From Gammaproteobacteria bacterium (GTDB lineage: Bacteria; Pseudomonadota; Gammaproteobacteria; Steroidobacterales; Steroidobacteraceae), in assembly GCA_025358295.1 (NCBI GenBank), contig JANYJY010000030.1, forward strand, positions 62,001 through 126,000: a stretch of 64,000 bases of DNA. The letters run 5' to 3'. The notes beneath the pieces are model-generated. The model saw nothing but the letters and a program-made list of their open reading frames with translations, did no database searches and was not told where the DNA came from. The position numbers and the translations under genes are program-made. Positions 1-8,494 of the stretch are shown here, in pieces. Position 1 is the stretch's first letter; each line of letters opens with the position of its first letter.

Positions 1-282
1 GAAATCGTCAGCCGCCCGGAAGACGCATCCATTGTCCGCGCCATCGTCTCCCTCGCGCACAGCCTGCGCCTCAAGGTCGTCGCCGAGGGCGTGGAGACCC
101 CCGCTCAGCTCGACTTCCTGAAAACCGCGGGGTGCGATGAGTACCAGGGCTATCACTTCAGCCGCCCGCTGCCTGCGCCCGCGTTCGAGCGGCTAATCCG
201 CGAGTCGTACTCCGCCGACAACCTGAGCGAGGAAGATGCCGTCCGGACGCACAGCAAGCTCGCGGCTTACCTCCCCAGATAG
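1..282 (+). CDS. EAL-domain protein, C-terminal fragment (cyclic-di-GMP phosphodiesterase type)
   Basis: Reading frame 1 is open from the first base to the stop at 280-282, so the gene starts upstream of the window. The visible 93 residues contain the end of an EAL domain: a segment IVSLAHSLRLKVVAEGVET, the EGVET motif typical of late EAL strands, followed by the CDEYQGYHFSRPLP segment that closes the barrel in this family. EAL domains hydrolyse c-di-GMP to pGpG. Whether this copy is active, or carries GGDEF, PAS or membrane parts, cannot be seen because the catalytic Glu-Ala-Leu region is outside the window. About 25 residues of acidic, non-conserved tail follow the domain. It converges with ppc with only a few bases between the stops. 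Confidence 0.9.
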   Translation, partial: EIVSRPEDASIVRAIVSLAHSLRLKVVAEGVETPAQLDFLKTAGCDEYQGYHFSRPLPAPAFERLIRESYSADNLSEEDAVRTHSKLAAYLPR

Positions 283-288
283 TCGCGC

Positions 289-2961
289 CTAGCCGCTGTT
301 GCGCAACGCCGTAGCGATGGCATTGATCGATAGTTGAATGCCCTCGCGCACCCGCGGATCCTTCTCTCCGGCGCGGTGACGTTTGAGTAATTCCACCTGC
401 AGGAGGTTCAACGGTTCGATGTAGGGCAGCCGCAGCCGGATGGAATCATCCAAGGCCGGGTGTCTTTGCAGCAGGCGCGTTTGGCCGGTGACTCGCAGCA
501 AGCAGTCATGGGCCTCGGACCAGGCGTCGCGGATGCGGCTGAACAGGACCTCGGCAAGCACGCGGTCCTGCACCAAAGAAGCATAACGAGCAGCGATCCC
601 CATGTCGGACTTGGAAAGCACCATTTCCAGATTGTCTACGGTCGCGCGAAAGAACGGCCAAGCTTCGTGCATTTCACGCAGCAACCCTGCATCGGCGGTG
701 CGCAGCGCATCGCCTACGCCGAACCAACCCGGCAACATCACCCGCGCCTGAGCCCAGCTGAACACCCAGGGAATCGCGCGCAGATCCTCGATGCGCTGTG
801 AATTCGAGCGCGACGCCGGCCGCGAGCCGATCTTCAGATCGGCTATTTCCACCAAGGGAGTCATTTGCCGGAAAAAAGTCGAAAAGCCCTCTGTCTCGTA
901 CACCAGCCGGCGATAAGCAGTGAACGCGTGCGCGGACAGCCTCTCCATCACGGCGGCGAATCGCGAACGATTCGCGCTCGACAATGAGTCGATCTCGAGC
1001 GACGCCAGCAAGGTGGCCGCGGTAATGGCTTCGAGATTGGCGGCGGCGCTTTCACGATTGCCGTATTTCGCGGCGATAATCTCGCCCTGCTCGGTAATGC
1101 GGATGCGGCCGCGGACGGTGCCTTGCGGCTGCGCTCGAATTGCCGCGAACGAGGAGCCACCTCCGCGGCCGACGGCTCCGCCGCGGCCGTGAAAAATCTG
1201 CATCGCCGTGCCGGAACTCTCGAACACTGCCGCCAGCGACCGGGTTGCCTGATGCAGGCTCCATACGGAGGTCAGATATCCGCCGTCCTTGTTGGAATCC
1301 GAATATCCAACCATGACTTCTTGGAAGCCATGCGCCGCGGTGACGGCCGCGACTTCCGGTAGCCCGAGCCACGCCTTCATCACATCGCGGGAATTCGTCA
1401 AATCGCCGATGGTCTCGAACAGCGGCACCGCCATGATGTCGGCGCGCGCATCGCCATGTCCTCGGTACAGGCCAGCTTCTTTCAGAAGGATATGCACCTC
1501 CAGCAGATCCGAGACGCTATCGCACTTCGACACAATGTAGGCGGTGATGCAGCCGCGGCCATAACGCCGGTGCGCCTCAGCGGCGGCGCGCACGATGCCC
1601 AATTCAGACAGCGTTTCTTGAGAGTATGTAGCGTACGGACTTGCCAGGAGGCGCTCGCCGGCGAGTTCGCTGCGCAATAGCCGGACTCGCGCTGCTTCGT
1701 CCAAGGCCAGGTAATCCGAACATACGCCGGCGACCTTCAGCAGCTCGGCCACCACGCGTGCGTGCACATCGGAGTTTTGCCGCAAGTCCAGTGTCGCTAG
1801 ATGGAAACCGAAGGTCTCGACCGCCCGGCACAATCGCGACAATGAGCCGCCGGTATTTCGCCCCACCTGGCTATCCGACGCCAATGACATCTCCAGGACG
1901 GTCAGGTCGGCGCGCAAACTCTGCGCATCGGCATAGGGCTCGGCGCTGACCGACGCAGGTCGGGGCGGCGCTCGCCCGGTAATTCTTTGATAGGTGGCCG
2001 CGAGACGCGCATAGATGCCGGTAATGGCGCGTCGGTAGGGCTCATCGGCTCGAGCCGCATTGAGATCGCCGCCGCTCTGCGCCAGAGCATTCAAGTCGGC
2101 GGAAATTCCTGCCAGCTCGCTTGATACCGAGAGCTCCGCGCCTAAGGCATTGAGCTGATCCAGATAGTCGGTAAGCAGCGCCTGCGCCGCCCGTCCCAAG
2201 CCCAAGTGCAGCGACTCCGCGGTGACATGGGGATTGCCGTCGCGATCGCCTCCGATCCAGGTGCCCAGCCGCAGGAAGCTGGCCGGGCGCTGTCCGAGCA
2301 AGCGCTCCCAACGCGCATACAAGGTGGGCACGACGGGCAAAAAGATGTCTCGCAAATAGGTCAACGCCGTGTCGACTTCATCCGCCACATACAGTCGTTC
2401 CCGGCGCAACGCCCGTGTCTGCCATAACAAGGCGATCTGGGCGGCGATACCCTCCTCGATTAATTCTCCTTGCGCCGTCTCGGTGTCGCCGGCATCGCGC
2501 AGCCGCATCAATGCTGCAATGCGGTTCCGATGATCCAACATACTCTTGCGCATCACTTCCGTGGGATGCGCCGTCAGCACGGGCACGATCGATGCGCGGT
2601 CCAACAATGCGGCAGCTTCCCGGGTATCTATGCCTTGGCCGTTCAGACGCTGCAGCGCCGGGGCGAGCGTGCCGTCCTCTTCACCCGCCCCGCCCTGGCG
2701 ATCCTCGGCCAAATTGGCCAGCATGGAAAACAGCATGAAACTGCGCACAAAAGCCACAGCCTCATCGAGAGAAAGTGTCTCCCAGTCCGCCGCCAGGCCG
2801 CGCGGGTTGGCAATCCCGCGATAACGATCAACCGAGGCGGCGCGAATGGCTTCGATTCGCTCGAAAAGCCCCTCCCCACCATAGGTGCGTATGACCGTTC
2901 CCAATAGCTTGCCAAGAAAGCGCACATCGGCGTTTTGAGTGATGGACGGCAGTGGTGTCAT
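289..2961 (-). CDS. ppc: phosphoenolpyruvate carboxylase
   Basis: Cytoplasmic enzyme that carboxylates phosphoenolpyruvate with bicarbonate to oxaloacetate, an anaplerotic reaction and also part of C1 assimilation by the serine cycle. About 890 residues, the normal bacterial length. Visible family motifs are LTAHPTEVMRKS with the catalytic His, GGDRDGNPHVT, VGYSDSNKDGGYL, FHGRGGAVGRGGG, and a C-terminal LRNSG close to the usual RNTG end. I chose the ATG at 2961 (MTPLPSITQNADVRF); an in-frame TTG three codons upstream would give a longer form. No strong ribosome site is visible. It is divergent from fdsG, sharing a roughly 120-base promoter region. No other serine-cycle gene is in the window, so an ordinary anaplerotic role is the safer reading. 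Confidence 0.97.
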   Translation of the reverse strand: MTPLPSITQNADVRFLGKLLGTVIRTYGGEGLFERIEAIRAASVDRYRGIANPRGLAADWETLSLDEAVAFVRSFMLFSMLANLAEDRQGGAGEEDGTLAPALQRLNGQGIDTREAAALLDRASIVPVLTAHPTEVMRKSMLDHRNRIAALMRLRDAGDTETAQGELIEEGIAAQIALLWQTRALRRERLYVADEVDTALTYLRDIFLPVVPTLYARWERLLGQRPASFLRLGTWIGGDRDGNPHVTAESLHLGLGRAAQALLTDYLDQLNALGAELSVSSELAGISADLNALAQSGGDLNAARADEPYRRAITGIYARLAATYQRITGRAPPRPASVSAEPYADAQSLRADLTVLEMSLASDSQVGRNTGGSLSRLCRAVETFGFHLATLDLRQNSDVHARVVAELLKVAGVCSDYLALDEAARVRLLRSELAGERLLASPYATYSQETLSELGIVRAAAEAHRRYGRGCITAYIVSKCDSVSDLLEVHILLKEAGLYRGHGDARADIMAVPLFETIGDLTNSRDVMKAWLGLPEVAAVTAAHGFQEVMVGYSDSNKDGGYLTSVWSLHQATRSLAAVFESSGTAMQIFHGRGGAVGRGGGSSFAAIRAQPQGTVRGRIRITEQGEIIAAKYGNRESAAANLEAITAATLLASLEIDSLSSANRSRFAAVMERLSAHAFTAYRRLVYETEGFSTFFRQMTPLVEIADLKIGSRPASRSNSQRIEDLRAIPWVFSWAQARVMLPGWFGVGDALRTADAGLLREMHEAWPFFRATVDNLEMVLSKSDMGIAARYASLVQDRVLAEVLFSRIRDAWSEAHDCLLRVTGQTRLLQRHPALDDSIRLRLPYIEPLNLLQVELLKRHRAGEKDPRVREGIQLSINAIATALRNSG

Positions 2962-2967
2962 GACGGA

Positions 2968-2982
2968 CAATATTGCATATTG
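2968..2982. promoter_or_regulatory. inverted repeat between ppc and fdsG, possible operator
   Basis: CAATAT-TGC-ATATTG, a perfect 6-base inverted repeat with a 3-base centre, lies immediately upstream of the ppc ATG in the short divergent region between ppc and the formate dehydrogenase operon. It is AT-rich in a GC-rich genome and symmetrical, so it could bind a dimeric regulator, but no factor is identified and part of it could simply be promoter sequence. Confidence 0.3.
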
Positions 2983-3082
2983 GGGCTGGTGTGCGCCGGG
3001 TCTCGTGCGCCCCCGCCTTCGATAGTCGGCAGGTTGGGTTACGAGTAATATCTGATATATCTATGAATCAAGTCGTCAAAAT

Positions 3083-3610
3083 ATGAGTGATGCAGCGCCG
3101 CGGCGGGTAATTCCCATCAAGGTCGAGCCGCTCTCCACTTTGAGTACGGCGGCACGTTCCACCGTGCTCGATATTTGCGCTCGGCTCGAGAGCCTGCCGG
3201 GAGCCCTGCTACCCGTCTTGCATGCGGTGCAAGAGTCCTTGCGCTACGTGCCTAAAGACGCGGTTCCGCTGATTGCGCACGAACTGAACCTATCGATCGC
3301 GGAAGTGCATGGCGTCGTGACTTTTTATCATTACTTTCTGCAGGAGCGGCCGGGACGTCACGTGATGCATATCTGTCGAGCCGAGGCCTGCCAGGCCCTC
3401 GGCAGCGTGGCGTTGGAGGCGCATGCCAAGGCTAGATTGGGTGTGGATTATCACGGCACGACGCGCGACGGTGCAATTACTCTGGAGCCTGTGTACTGCC
3501 TGGGTAACTGCGCGCTGGGCCCGTCGCTGATGATCGATCAACGGCTGCATGGGCGCGTCACTCCCGAGCGATTCGATGCCCTGTTGGCGCACAGCCGGGA
3601 GGCTACGTGA
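3083..3610 (+). CDS. fdsG: NAD-dependent formate dehydrogenase, gamma subunit (NuoE-like)
   Basis: Small electron-transfer subunit of the soluble, molybdenum-containing NAD+ formate dehydrogenase. 175 residues with a thioredoxin-like [2Fe-2S] fold: the helical N-terminal part (LPGALLPVLHAVQESLRYVP) and the four cysteine ligands in HICRAEACQALGS and VYCLGNCALGP, the spacing found in NuoE/HoxE. First gene of fdsGBAD; its TGA overlaps the GTG of fdsB (GTGA), so the two are probably translationally coupled. The start ATG at 3083 has only a weak upstream ribosome site. In this pathway the complex oxidises formate, the end product of formaldehyde dissimilation, and delivers NADH. Confidence 0.95.
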   Translation: MSDAAPRRVIPIKVEPLSTLSTAARSTVLDICARLESLPGALLPVLHAVQESLRYVPKDAVPLIAHELNLSIAEVHGVVTFYHYFLQERPGRHVMHICRAEACQALGSVALEAHAKARLGVDYHGTTRDGAITLEPVYCLGNCALGPSLMIDQRLHGRVTPERFDALLAHSREAT

Positions 3611-5178
3611 GCGCGGCCGGCAGCGTTAAGATCTTCGTCCCGTGCGATGCGGCCGCGCTCGGTGTTGGAGCCGATGAGACGGCGCTGGCCATCACGGCCG
3701 AGGCAAACCGCCGTGGTATTACCGTCGAACTGATCCGCAACGGTTCCCGTGGGTTGTTGTGGCTCGAGCCCCTGGTCGAAGTGGACGTCGCGGGCACGCG
3801 CATGGCCTATGGACCGGTGCAATCGTCAGAGGTGGCCGGTCTGTTCGACGCCGGCTTCACGACCGGCAAGCCCCATGCGCTGAGCCATGGCGCGACGCAA
3901 GAGTTGCCTTATTTCAAGCGGCAGGAGCGGCTGACCTTTGCACGCGTCGGACTCACCGATCCACGCAGCCTCGCCGATTATCTTGCGCATGACGGTTACC
4001 GCGGTCTTCAGGCCGCGCTCGCCATGAAGCCGGCCGACATCGTCGCCTGCGTCACCGCCTCCGGCCTGCGCGGCCGCGGCGGCGCGGCCTTTCCCACGGG
4101 AATCAAATGGAAGACGGTGCTCGGCGCGGAAAGTCAGCAAAAATACATCGTCTGCAATGCCGACGAGGGCGACTCGGGAACATTCTCCGATCGCATGTTG
4201 ATGGAAGGCGATCCCTTCGTATTGGTCGAAGGCATGAGCATCGCAGGGCTCGCCACGGGCGCAACCCAAGGCTACATCTATCTGCGCTGGGAATATCCAC
4301 AGGCCAAGGTCGCGCTGGAGTCGGCGATCGCCGCGGCCGTCGCCGCCGATTATCTGGGCGCGAATATCCGCGGCAGCGGCAAGTCGTTTCAACTCGAGGT
4401 CCGTATGGGCGCCGGCGCCTATATCTGCGGCGAGGAAACCTCGCTTCTGGAATCGCTTGAGGGCAAGCGCGGACAGGTGCGGTTCAAGCCGCCGCTGCCC
4501 GCCCTGCAGGGACTGTTCGGCAAGCCCACGGTGATCAACAACGTGATCAGCTTTGCGTCGGTTCCCATTATTCTCGACCGCGGCGCCGAGTTCTATCAGC
4601 ACTTCGGCATGGGCCGTTCGCGCGGCACACTGCCCATGCAACTGGCCGGCAATGTCAAACACGGCGGCCTGGTGGAAATTGCCTTCGGCATGACGCTGCG
4701 CGAGCTGCTGTATGACTACGGCGGAGGAAGCTACAGCGGCCGCCCAATTCGCGCGGTGCAGGTCGGCGGTCCGTTGGGCGCCTATTTGCCTGAATCACAA
4801 TTCGACACGCCGCTGGACTACGAAGCCTTTGCCGCCATCAAGGCGATGCTCGGGCATGGCGGCATCGTCGCCTTCGACGACAGGGTCGACATGGCTGCCC
4901 AAGCCCGCTACGCCATGGAGTTCTGCGCCATTGAATCCTGCGGCAAGTGCACACCCTGCCGAATCGGCTCGACCCGCGGCGTCGAAGTGATTGACAGGCT
5001 CATCGCCGGCGAGAATGCGCCCAAGCAGGAAGCCATTTTGCGCGACCTGTGCGAAACATTGACCTACGGCTCGCTGTGCGCGCTGGGGGGACTGACTCCC
5101 TTCCCGGTGATCTCTGCGTTGAACCATTTCCCTGAAGATTTCGTCAAACCGGTAAGGGCAGCGAGAGCCGCCGGGTAG
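3607..5178 (+). CDS. fdsB: NAD-dependent formate dehydrogenase, beta subunit (NuoF-like)
   Basis: Carries the FMN and NAD+ site of the soluble formate dehydrogenase. 523 residues: an N-terminal thioredoxin-like domain of about 120 residues, then the NuoF-like flavoprotein with the nucleotide motif GLRGRGGAAFPTGIKW, the NADEGDSGTFSDR segment, CGEETSLLESLEG, and the C-terminal [4Fe-4S] motif ESCGKCTPCRIGSTRG. This fusion of an extra Trx-like domain to NuoF is the normal fdsB/HoxF architecture. It starts at a GTG that overlaps the stop of fdsG. The next gene, fdsA, follows after 47 bases with its own ribosome site. Confidence 0.96.
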   Translation: MSAAGSVKIFVPCDAAALGVGADETALAITAEANRRGITVELIRNGSRGLLWLEPLVEVDVAGTRMAYGPVQSSEVAGLFDAGFTTGKPHALSHGATQELPYFKRQERLTFARVGLTDPRSLADYLAHDGYRGLQAALAMKPADIVACVTASGLRGRGGAAFPTGIKWKTVLGAESQQKYIVCNADEGDSGTFSDRMLMEGDPFVLVEGMSIAGLATGATQGYIYLRWEYPQAKVALESAIAAAVAADYLGANIRGSGKSFQLEVRMGAGAYICGEETSLLESLEGKRGQVRFKPPLPALQGLFGKPTVINNVISFASVPIILDRGAEFYQHFGMGRSRGTLPMQLAGNVKHGGLVEIAFGMTLRELLYDYGGGSYSGRPIRAVQVGGPLGAYLPESQFDTPLDYEAFAAIKAMLGHGGIVAFDDRVDMAAQARYAMEFCAIESCGKCTPCRIGSTRGVEVIDRLIAGENAPKQEAILRDLCETLTYGSLCALGGLTPFPVISALNHFPEDFVKPVRAARAAG

Positions 5179-5225
5179 GCGCCCCCAGCTAGCGCCCCCA
5201 GTTGAAGGTACACGAGGACTAATCC

Positions 5226-8081
5226 ATGTTATCCATTGTCGAAAAAGACCTGGGCACTCCCGAGAGCGAGAGCGCCCAACTCGTGACCCTCACCATCGAT
5301 GGCCAGGACATCACGGTGCCGGCCGGCACGTCCGTCATGCGCGCCGCCGCGCTGACCGACGTCAAAATCCCCAAGCTCTGCGCCACCGACCAGTTGGAAG
5401 CCTTCGGGTCCTGCCGTCTGTGCCTGGTGCAAATCGAAGGAATGAAGGGACTGCCCGCCTCCTGCACCACGCCGGTCGCTGCCGGCATGAAAGTCACCAC
5501 GCAGAACAAGCAACTCGCCGACGTCCGGCGCGGCGTGATGGAGTTGTACATTTCCGATCATCCTTTGGATTGCCTGACCTGCCCGGCGAACGGTCACTGC
5601 GAACTGCAGGACATGGCCGGCGTCGTCGGCCTGCGCGAAGTGCGCTACGGCTACGAGGGCGCCAATCACCTTGTCGCCGAGAAAGACACCAGCAACCCGT
5701 ATTTCACTTTCGATGCCAGCAAGTGCATCGTCTGCTCGCGCTGCGTGCGCGCCTGCGATGAGCGCCAGGGTACGCTGGCGCTGACCATTCAAGGCCGCGG
5801 CTTCGACTCCTCGGTGGCGGCAAGTCAAAATGTCTCCTTCATGGATTCCGAATGCGTCTCTTGCGGCGCCTGCGTGCAGGCCTGTCCAACCGCGACGCTG
5901 TCGGAAAATACACTGATTGAGAAAGGCCAGGCCGAGCACAGCATCACCACGACCTGCGCCTACTGCGGCGTGGGCTGCTCGTTCCGCGCGGAAATGAAGG
6001 GCGAAGAAGTGGTGCGCATGGTGCCGAACATGGATGGGCATGCCAATCACGGCCATTCCTGCGTCAAGGGGCGCTTCGCCATCGGCTACGCCACTCACGC
6101 CGATCGCATCGTCAAACCCATGATCCGCTCGAAAATCTCCGATCCTTGGCGCGAGGTGTCATGGGAGGAAGCCATCGGTTATGCCGCTTCCGAACTGAAG
6201 CGCATTCAGGCGAAATACGGCCGCGATTCCATCGGCGGGATCACGTCGTCGCGCTGTTCGAACGAAGAAACCTATCTCGTTCAGAAACTGATTCGAGCCG
6301 GCTTCGGCAACAACAACGTGGATACCTGCGCGCGCGTGTGCCACTCGCCCACGGGTTATGGCCTCAAGAACACTTTGGGCGAATCCGCCGGCACTCAGAA
6401 CTTCGATTCGGTCATGAAGGCCGACGTCATATTCGTTATTGGCGCGAATCCCACCGACGGGCATCCCGTGTTCGCCTCGCAGATGAAGCGGCGCCTGCGC
6501 CAGGGAGCGAAGCTCATCGTTGCCGATCCGCGCAGCATCGATCTGGTGCGCTCGCCGCATATCGTCGCCGAGCACCACTTGAAGCTGCGGCCCGGCACCA
6601 ATGTGGCGCTGATCAATTCCCTTGCGCATGTCATCGTCACCGAGGGTCTGGTCCAAGAGGATTTCGTACGCGAGCGCTGCGAGATGCCGTCCTTCGAGAA
6701 GTGGCGCAATTTCGTGTCCCACGAAAGCAACTCGCCGGAGGCCATGCAGGAGATTACGGGCGTGCCGGCGTCAGAGGTACGCGGCGCCGCGCGTCTATTT
6801 GCGGGCGGCGGCAATGGCGCGATTTACTATGGCCTCGGGGTCACCGAGCATAGCCAGGGTTCGACCATGGTCATGGGCATCGCGAATCTCGCAATGGCTA
6901 CCGGCAATGTCGGCCGCGAAGGGGTCGGCGTAAATCCCCTACGCGGACAGAACAACGTGCAGGGCTCCTGCGACATGGGTTCCTTCCCGCATGAATTTCC
7001 GGGCTATCGACATGTCTCGGACGATACCGTGCGTCACTTGTTCGAAGGCGCGTGGGGAGTCCCTCTTCAGAACGAACCGGGCCTGCGCATTCCGAATATG
7101 TTCGAGGCAGCGCTCGACGGCGAGTTCAAGGGCCTGTACATCGAAGGCGAGGACATCGCTCAGTCCGACCCGAACACTCAACACGTCACCGCAGCGCTGA
7201 CTTCGATGGAATGCATCATCGTGCAGGACTTGTTCCTGAACGAGTCGGCGAAATTCGCCCATGTATTCCTGCCTGGCTCATCCTTCCTGGAGAAGGATGG
7301 CACCTTCACGAACGCGGAACGTCGCATCTCGCGCGTGCGCAAGGTCATGAAGCCGAAATCCGGATACGCCGACTGGGAGATCACGCAACTGCTCTCCAAT
7401 GCGGTCGGCTACCCGATGAATTACACGCACCCGTCGCAGATCATGGATGAGATCGCGCGGCTGACTCCCACGTTCACGGGCGTGAGTTACGACCGCATCG
7501 ACGAACTCGAGAGCATTCAATGGCCGTGCAATGCCGAGCACCCCGAGGGCACTCCCACCATGCATATCGGAGAATTCGTGCGCGGCAAGGGCAAGTTCTT
7601 GGTCACCGAGTACGTGCCGACGGAGGAGAAAGTCAATGCTCGCTATCCCTTGATCCTGACTACCGGACGCATCCTGAGCCAATACAATGTCGGCGCGCAG
7701 ACGCGGCGCACCGAGAACAATCGTTGGCACGATGAAGATCGTCTGGAAATCCATCCGCACGACGCCGAAGAGCGCGGCATCGCCGAGGGTGACTGGGTCG
7801 GTATCGCAAGCCGCGCGGGCGACACTGTTTTACGGGCCAGTGTCACCGAGCGGGTCCAGCCGGGCGTGGTCTACACCACATTCCATTTCCCGGAGTCTGG
7901 CGCCAATGTGATCACCACCGATAATTCAGATTGGGCCACGAACTGTCCCGAATACAAGGTCACTGCAGTGCAGGCCACTCGCGTGAGCCAGCCCTCTGAA
8001 TGGCAGAAGCGCTTCCGGGAATTCAGCGAGACCCAGGAAACGCTGCTGAAGAGCGCCGACGTCATGTTCGTCGCTAAGTAG
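5226..8081 (+). CDS. fdsA: NAD-dependent formate dehydrogenase, catalytic alpha subunit
   Basis: Catalytic subunit, oxidising formate to CO2 at a bis-MGD molybdenum centre in the cytoplasm. 951 residues. In order: N-terminal [2Fe-2S] cysteines (SCRLCLVQ), the His-containing cluster site HPLDCLTCPANGHC, two ferredoxin-type clusters (CIVCSRCVRAC and CVSCGACVQACP), the proximal [4Fe-4S] motif CAYCGVGCSF, then the molybdopterin domains. The Mo ligand is a cysteine (VCHSPTGYG, Cys372), so this is not a selenoenzyme; no in-frame TGA is present. C-terminal MGD-binding region contains TTGRILSQYN and the FHFPES segment. A GAGGA ribosome site precedes the ATG at 5226. The usual maturation gene fdsC is missing between this gene and fdsD. 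Confidence 0.97.
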   Translation: MLSIVEKDLGTPESESAQLVTLTIDGQDITVPAGTSVMRAAALTDVKIPKLCATDQLEAFGSCRLCLVQIEGMKGLPASCTTPVAAGMKVTTQNKQLADVRRGVMELYISDHPLDCLTCPANGHCELQDMAGVVGLREVRYGYEGANHLVAEKDTSNPYFTFDASKCIVCSRCVRACDERQGTLALTIQGRGFDSSVAASQNVSFMDSECVSCGACVQACPTATLSENTLIEKGQAEHSITTTCAYCGVGCSFRAEMKGEEVVRMVPNMDGHANHGHSCVKGRFAIGYATHADRIVKPMIRSKISDPWREVSWEEAIGYAASELKRIQAKYGRDSIGGITSSRCSNEETYLVQKLIRAGFGNNNVDTCARVCHSPTGYGLKNTLGESAGTQNFDSVMKADVIFVIGANPTDGHPVFASQMKRRLRQGAKLIVADPRSIDLVRSPHIVAEHHLKLRPGTNVALINSLAHVIVTEGLVQEDFVRERCEMPSFEKWRNFVSHESNSPEAMQEITGVPASEVRGAARLFAGGGNGAIYYGLGVTEHSQGSTMVMGIANLAMATGNVGREGVGVNPLRGQNNVQGSCDMGSFPHEFPGYRHVSDDTVRHLFEGAWGVPLQNEPGLRIPNMFEAALDGEFKGLYIEGEDIAQSDPNTQHVTAALTSMECIIVQDLFLNESAKFAHVFLPGSSFLEKDGTFTNAERRISRVRKVMKPKSGYADWEITQLLSNAVGYPMNYTHPSQIMDEIARLTPTFTGVSYDRIDELESIQWPCNAEHPEGTPTMHIGEFVRGKGKFLVTEYVPTEEKVNARYPLILTTGRILSQYNVGAQTRRTENNRWHDEDRLEIHPHDAEERGIAEGDWVGIASRAGDTVLRASVTERVQPGVVYTTFHFPESGANVITTDNSDWATNCPEYKVTAVQATRVSQPSEWQKRFREFSETQETLLKSADVMFVAK

Positions 8082-8091
8082 GCCGGCACTC

Positions 8092-8358
8092 ATGAGCGGC
8101 AATGACCACGGTGGGGCCGAACACCTCGTAAAAATGGCGAATGACATCGGCCATTTCTTTCGCGCGGAACCGCTGCGCGAAGACGCCGTCGCCGGCATCG
8201 CCAATCACATCTCCAGGTACTGGACCAAGCGCATGCGTGAGAAGCTCAACGCTCATCTAGCGCATGACGGCGACACCGGGCTGGAGGACCTGCCCCGGGA
8301 AGCGCTGCGGCGACTGAACGCATCACAAGCGCCGGCCGCACAACCCGGCGCTCATTAA
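8092..8358 (+). CDS. fdsD: NAD-dependent formate dehydrogenase, delta subunit
   Basis: Small accessory subunit of the Fds complex. 88 residues, about the family size, with the typical features HLVKMANDIGHFF near the N terminus and IANHISRYWTKRMREKL in the middle. It lies 10 bases after fdsA and closes the operon. In other bacteria the order is fdsGBACD with fdsC, an FdhD-type sulfurtransferase, before fdsD; here fdsC is absent, so it must be supplied from elsewhere or another FdhD is used. The 136 bases after it, before the YXWGXW gene, show no clear terminator. Confidence 0.9.
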   Translation: MSGNDHGGAEHLVKMANDIGHFFRAEPLREDAVAGIANHISRYWTKRMREKLNAHLAHDGDTGLEDLPREALRRLNASQAPAAQPGAH

Positions 8359-8494
8359 CCCGCCCTCGCCCGTGTCGGCGCCCTCCTACACGAATGACCT
8401 GCGCACACCGGTCAGGACGCAGCGCCGCAAGCCCTATAATGGCAATTAGGGTCATCGCGCCCGGCGCGAACCCAGTCAAATTGGGAGTTCATGT

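Noticed and set aside
5226-8081. Selenocysteine formate dehydrogenase
   Set aside because: The metal ligand position is an ordinary Cys codon (VCHSPT) and no in-frame TGA or SECIS-like hairpin is needed.
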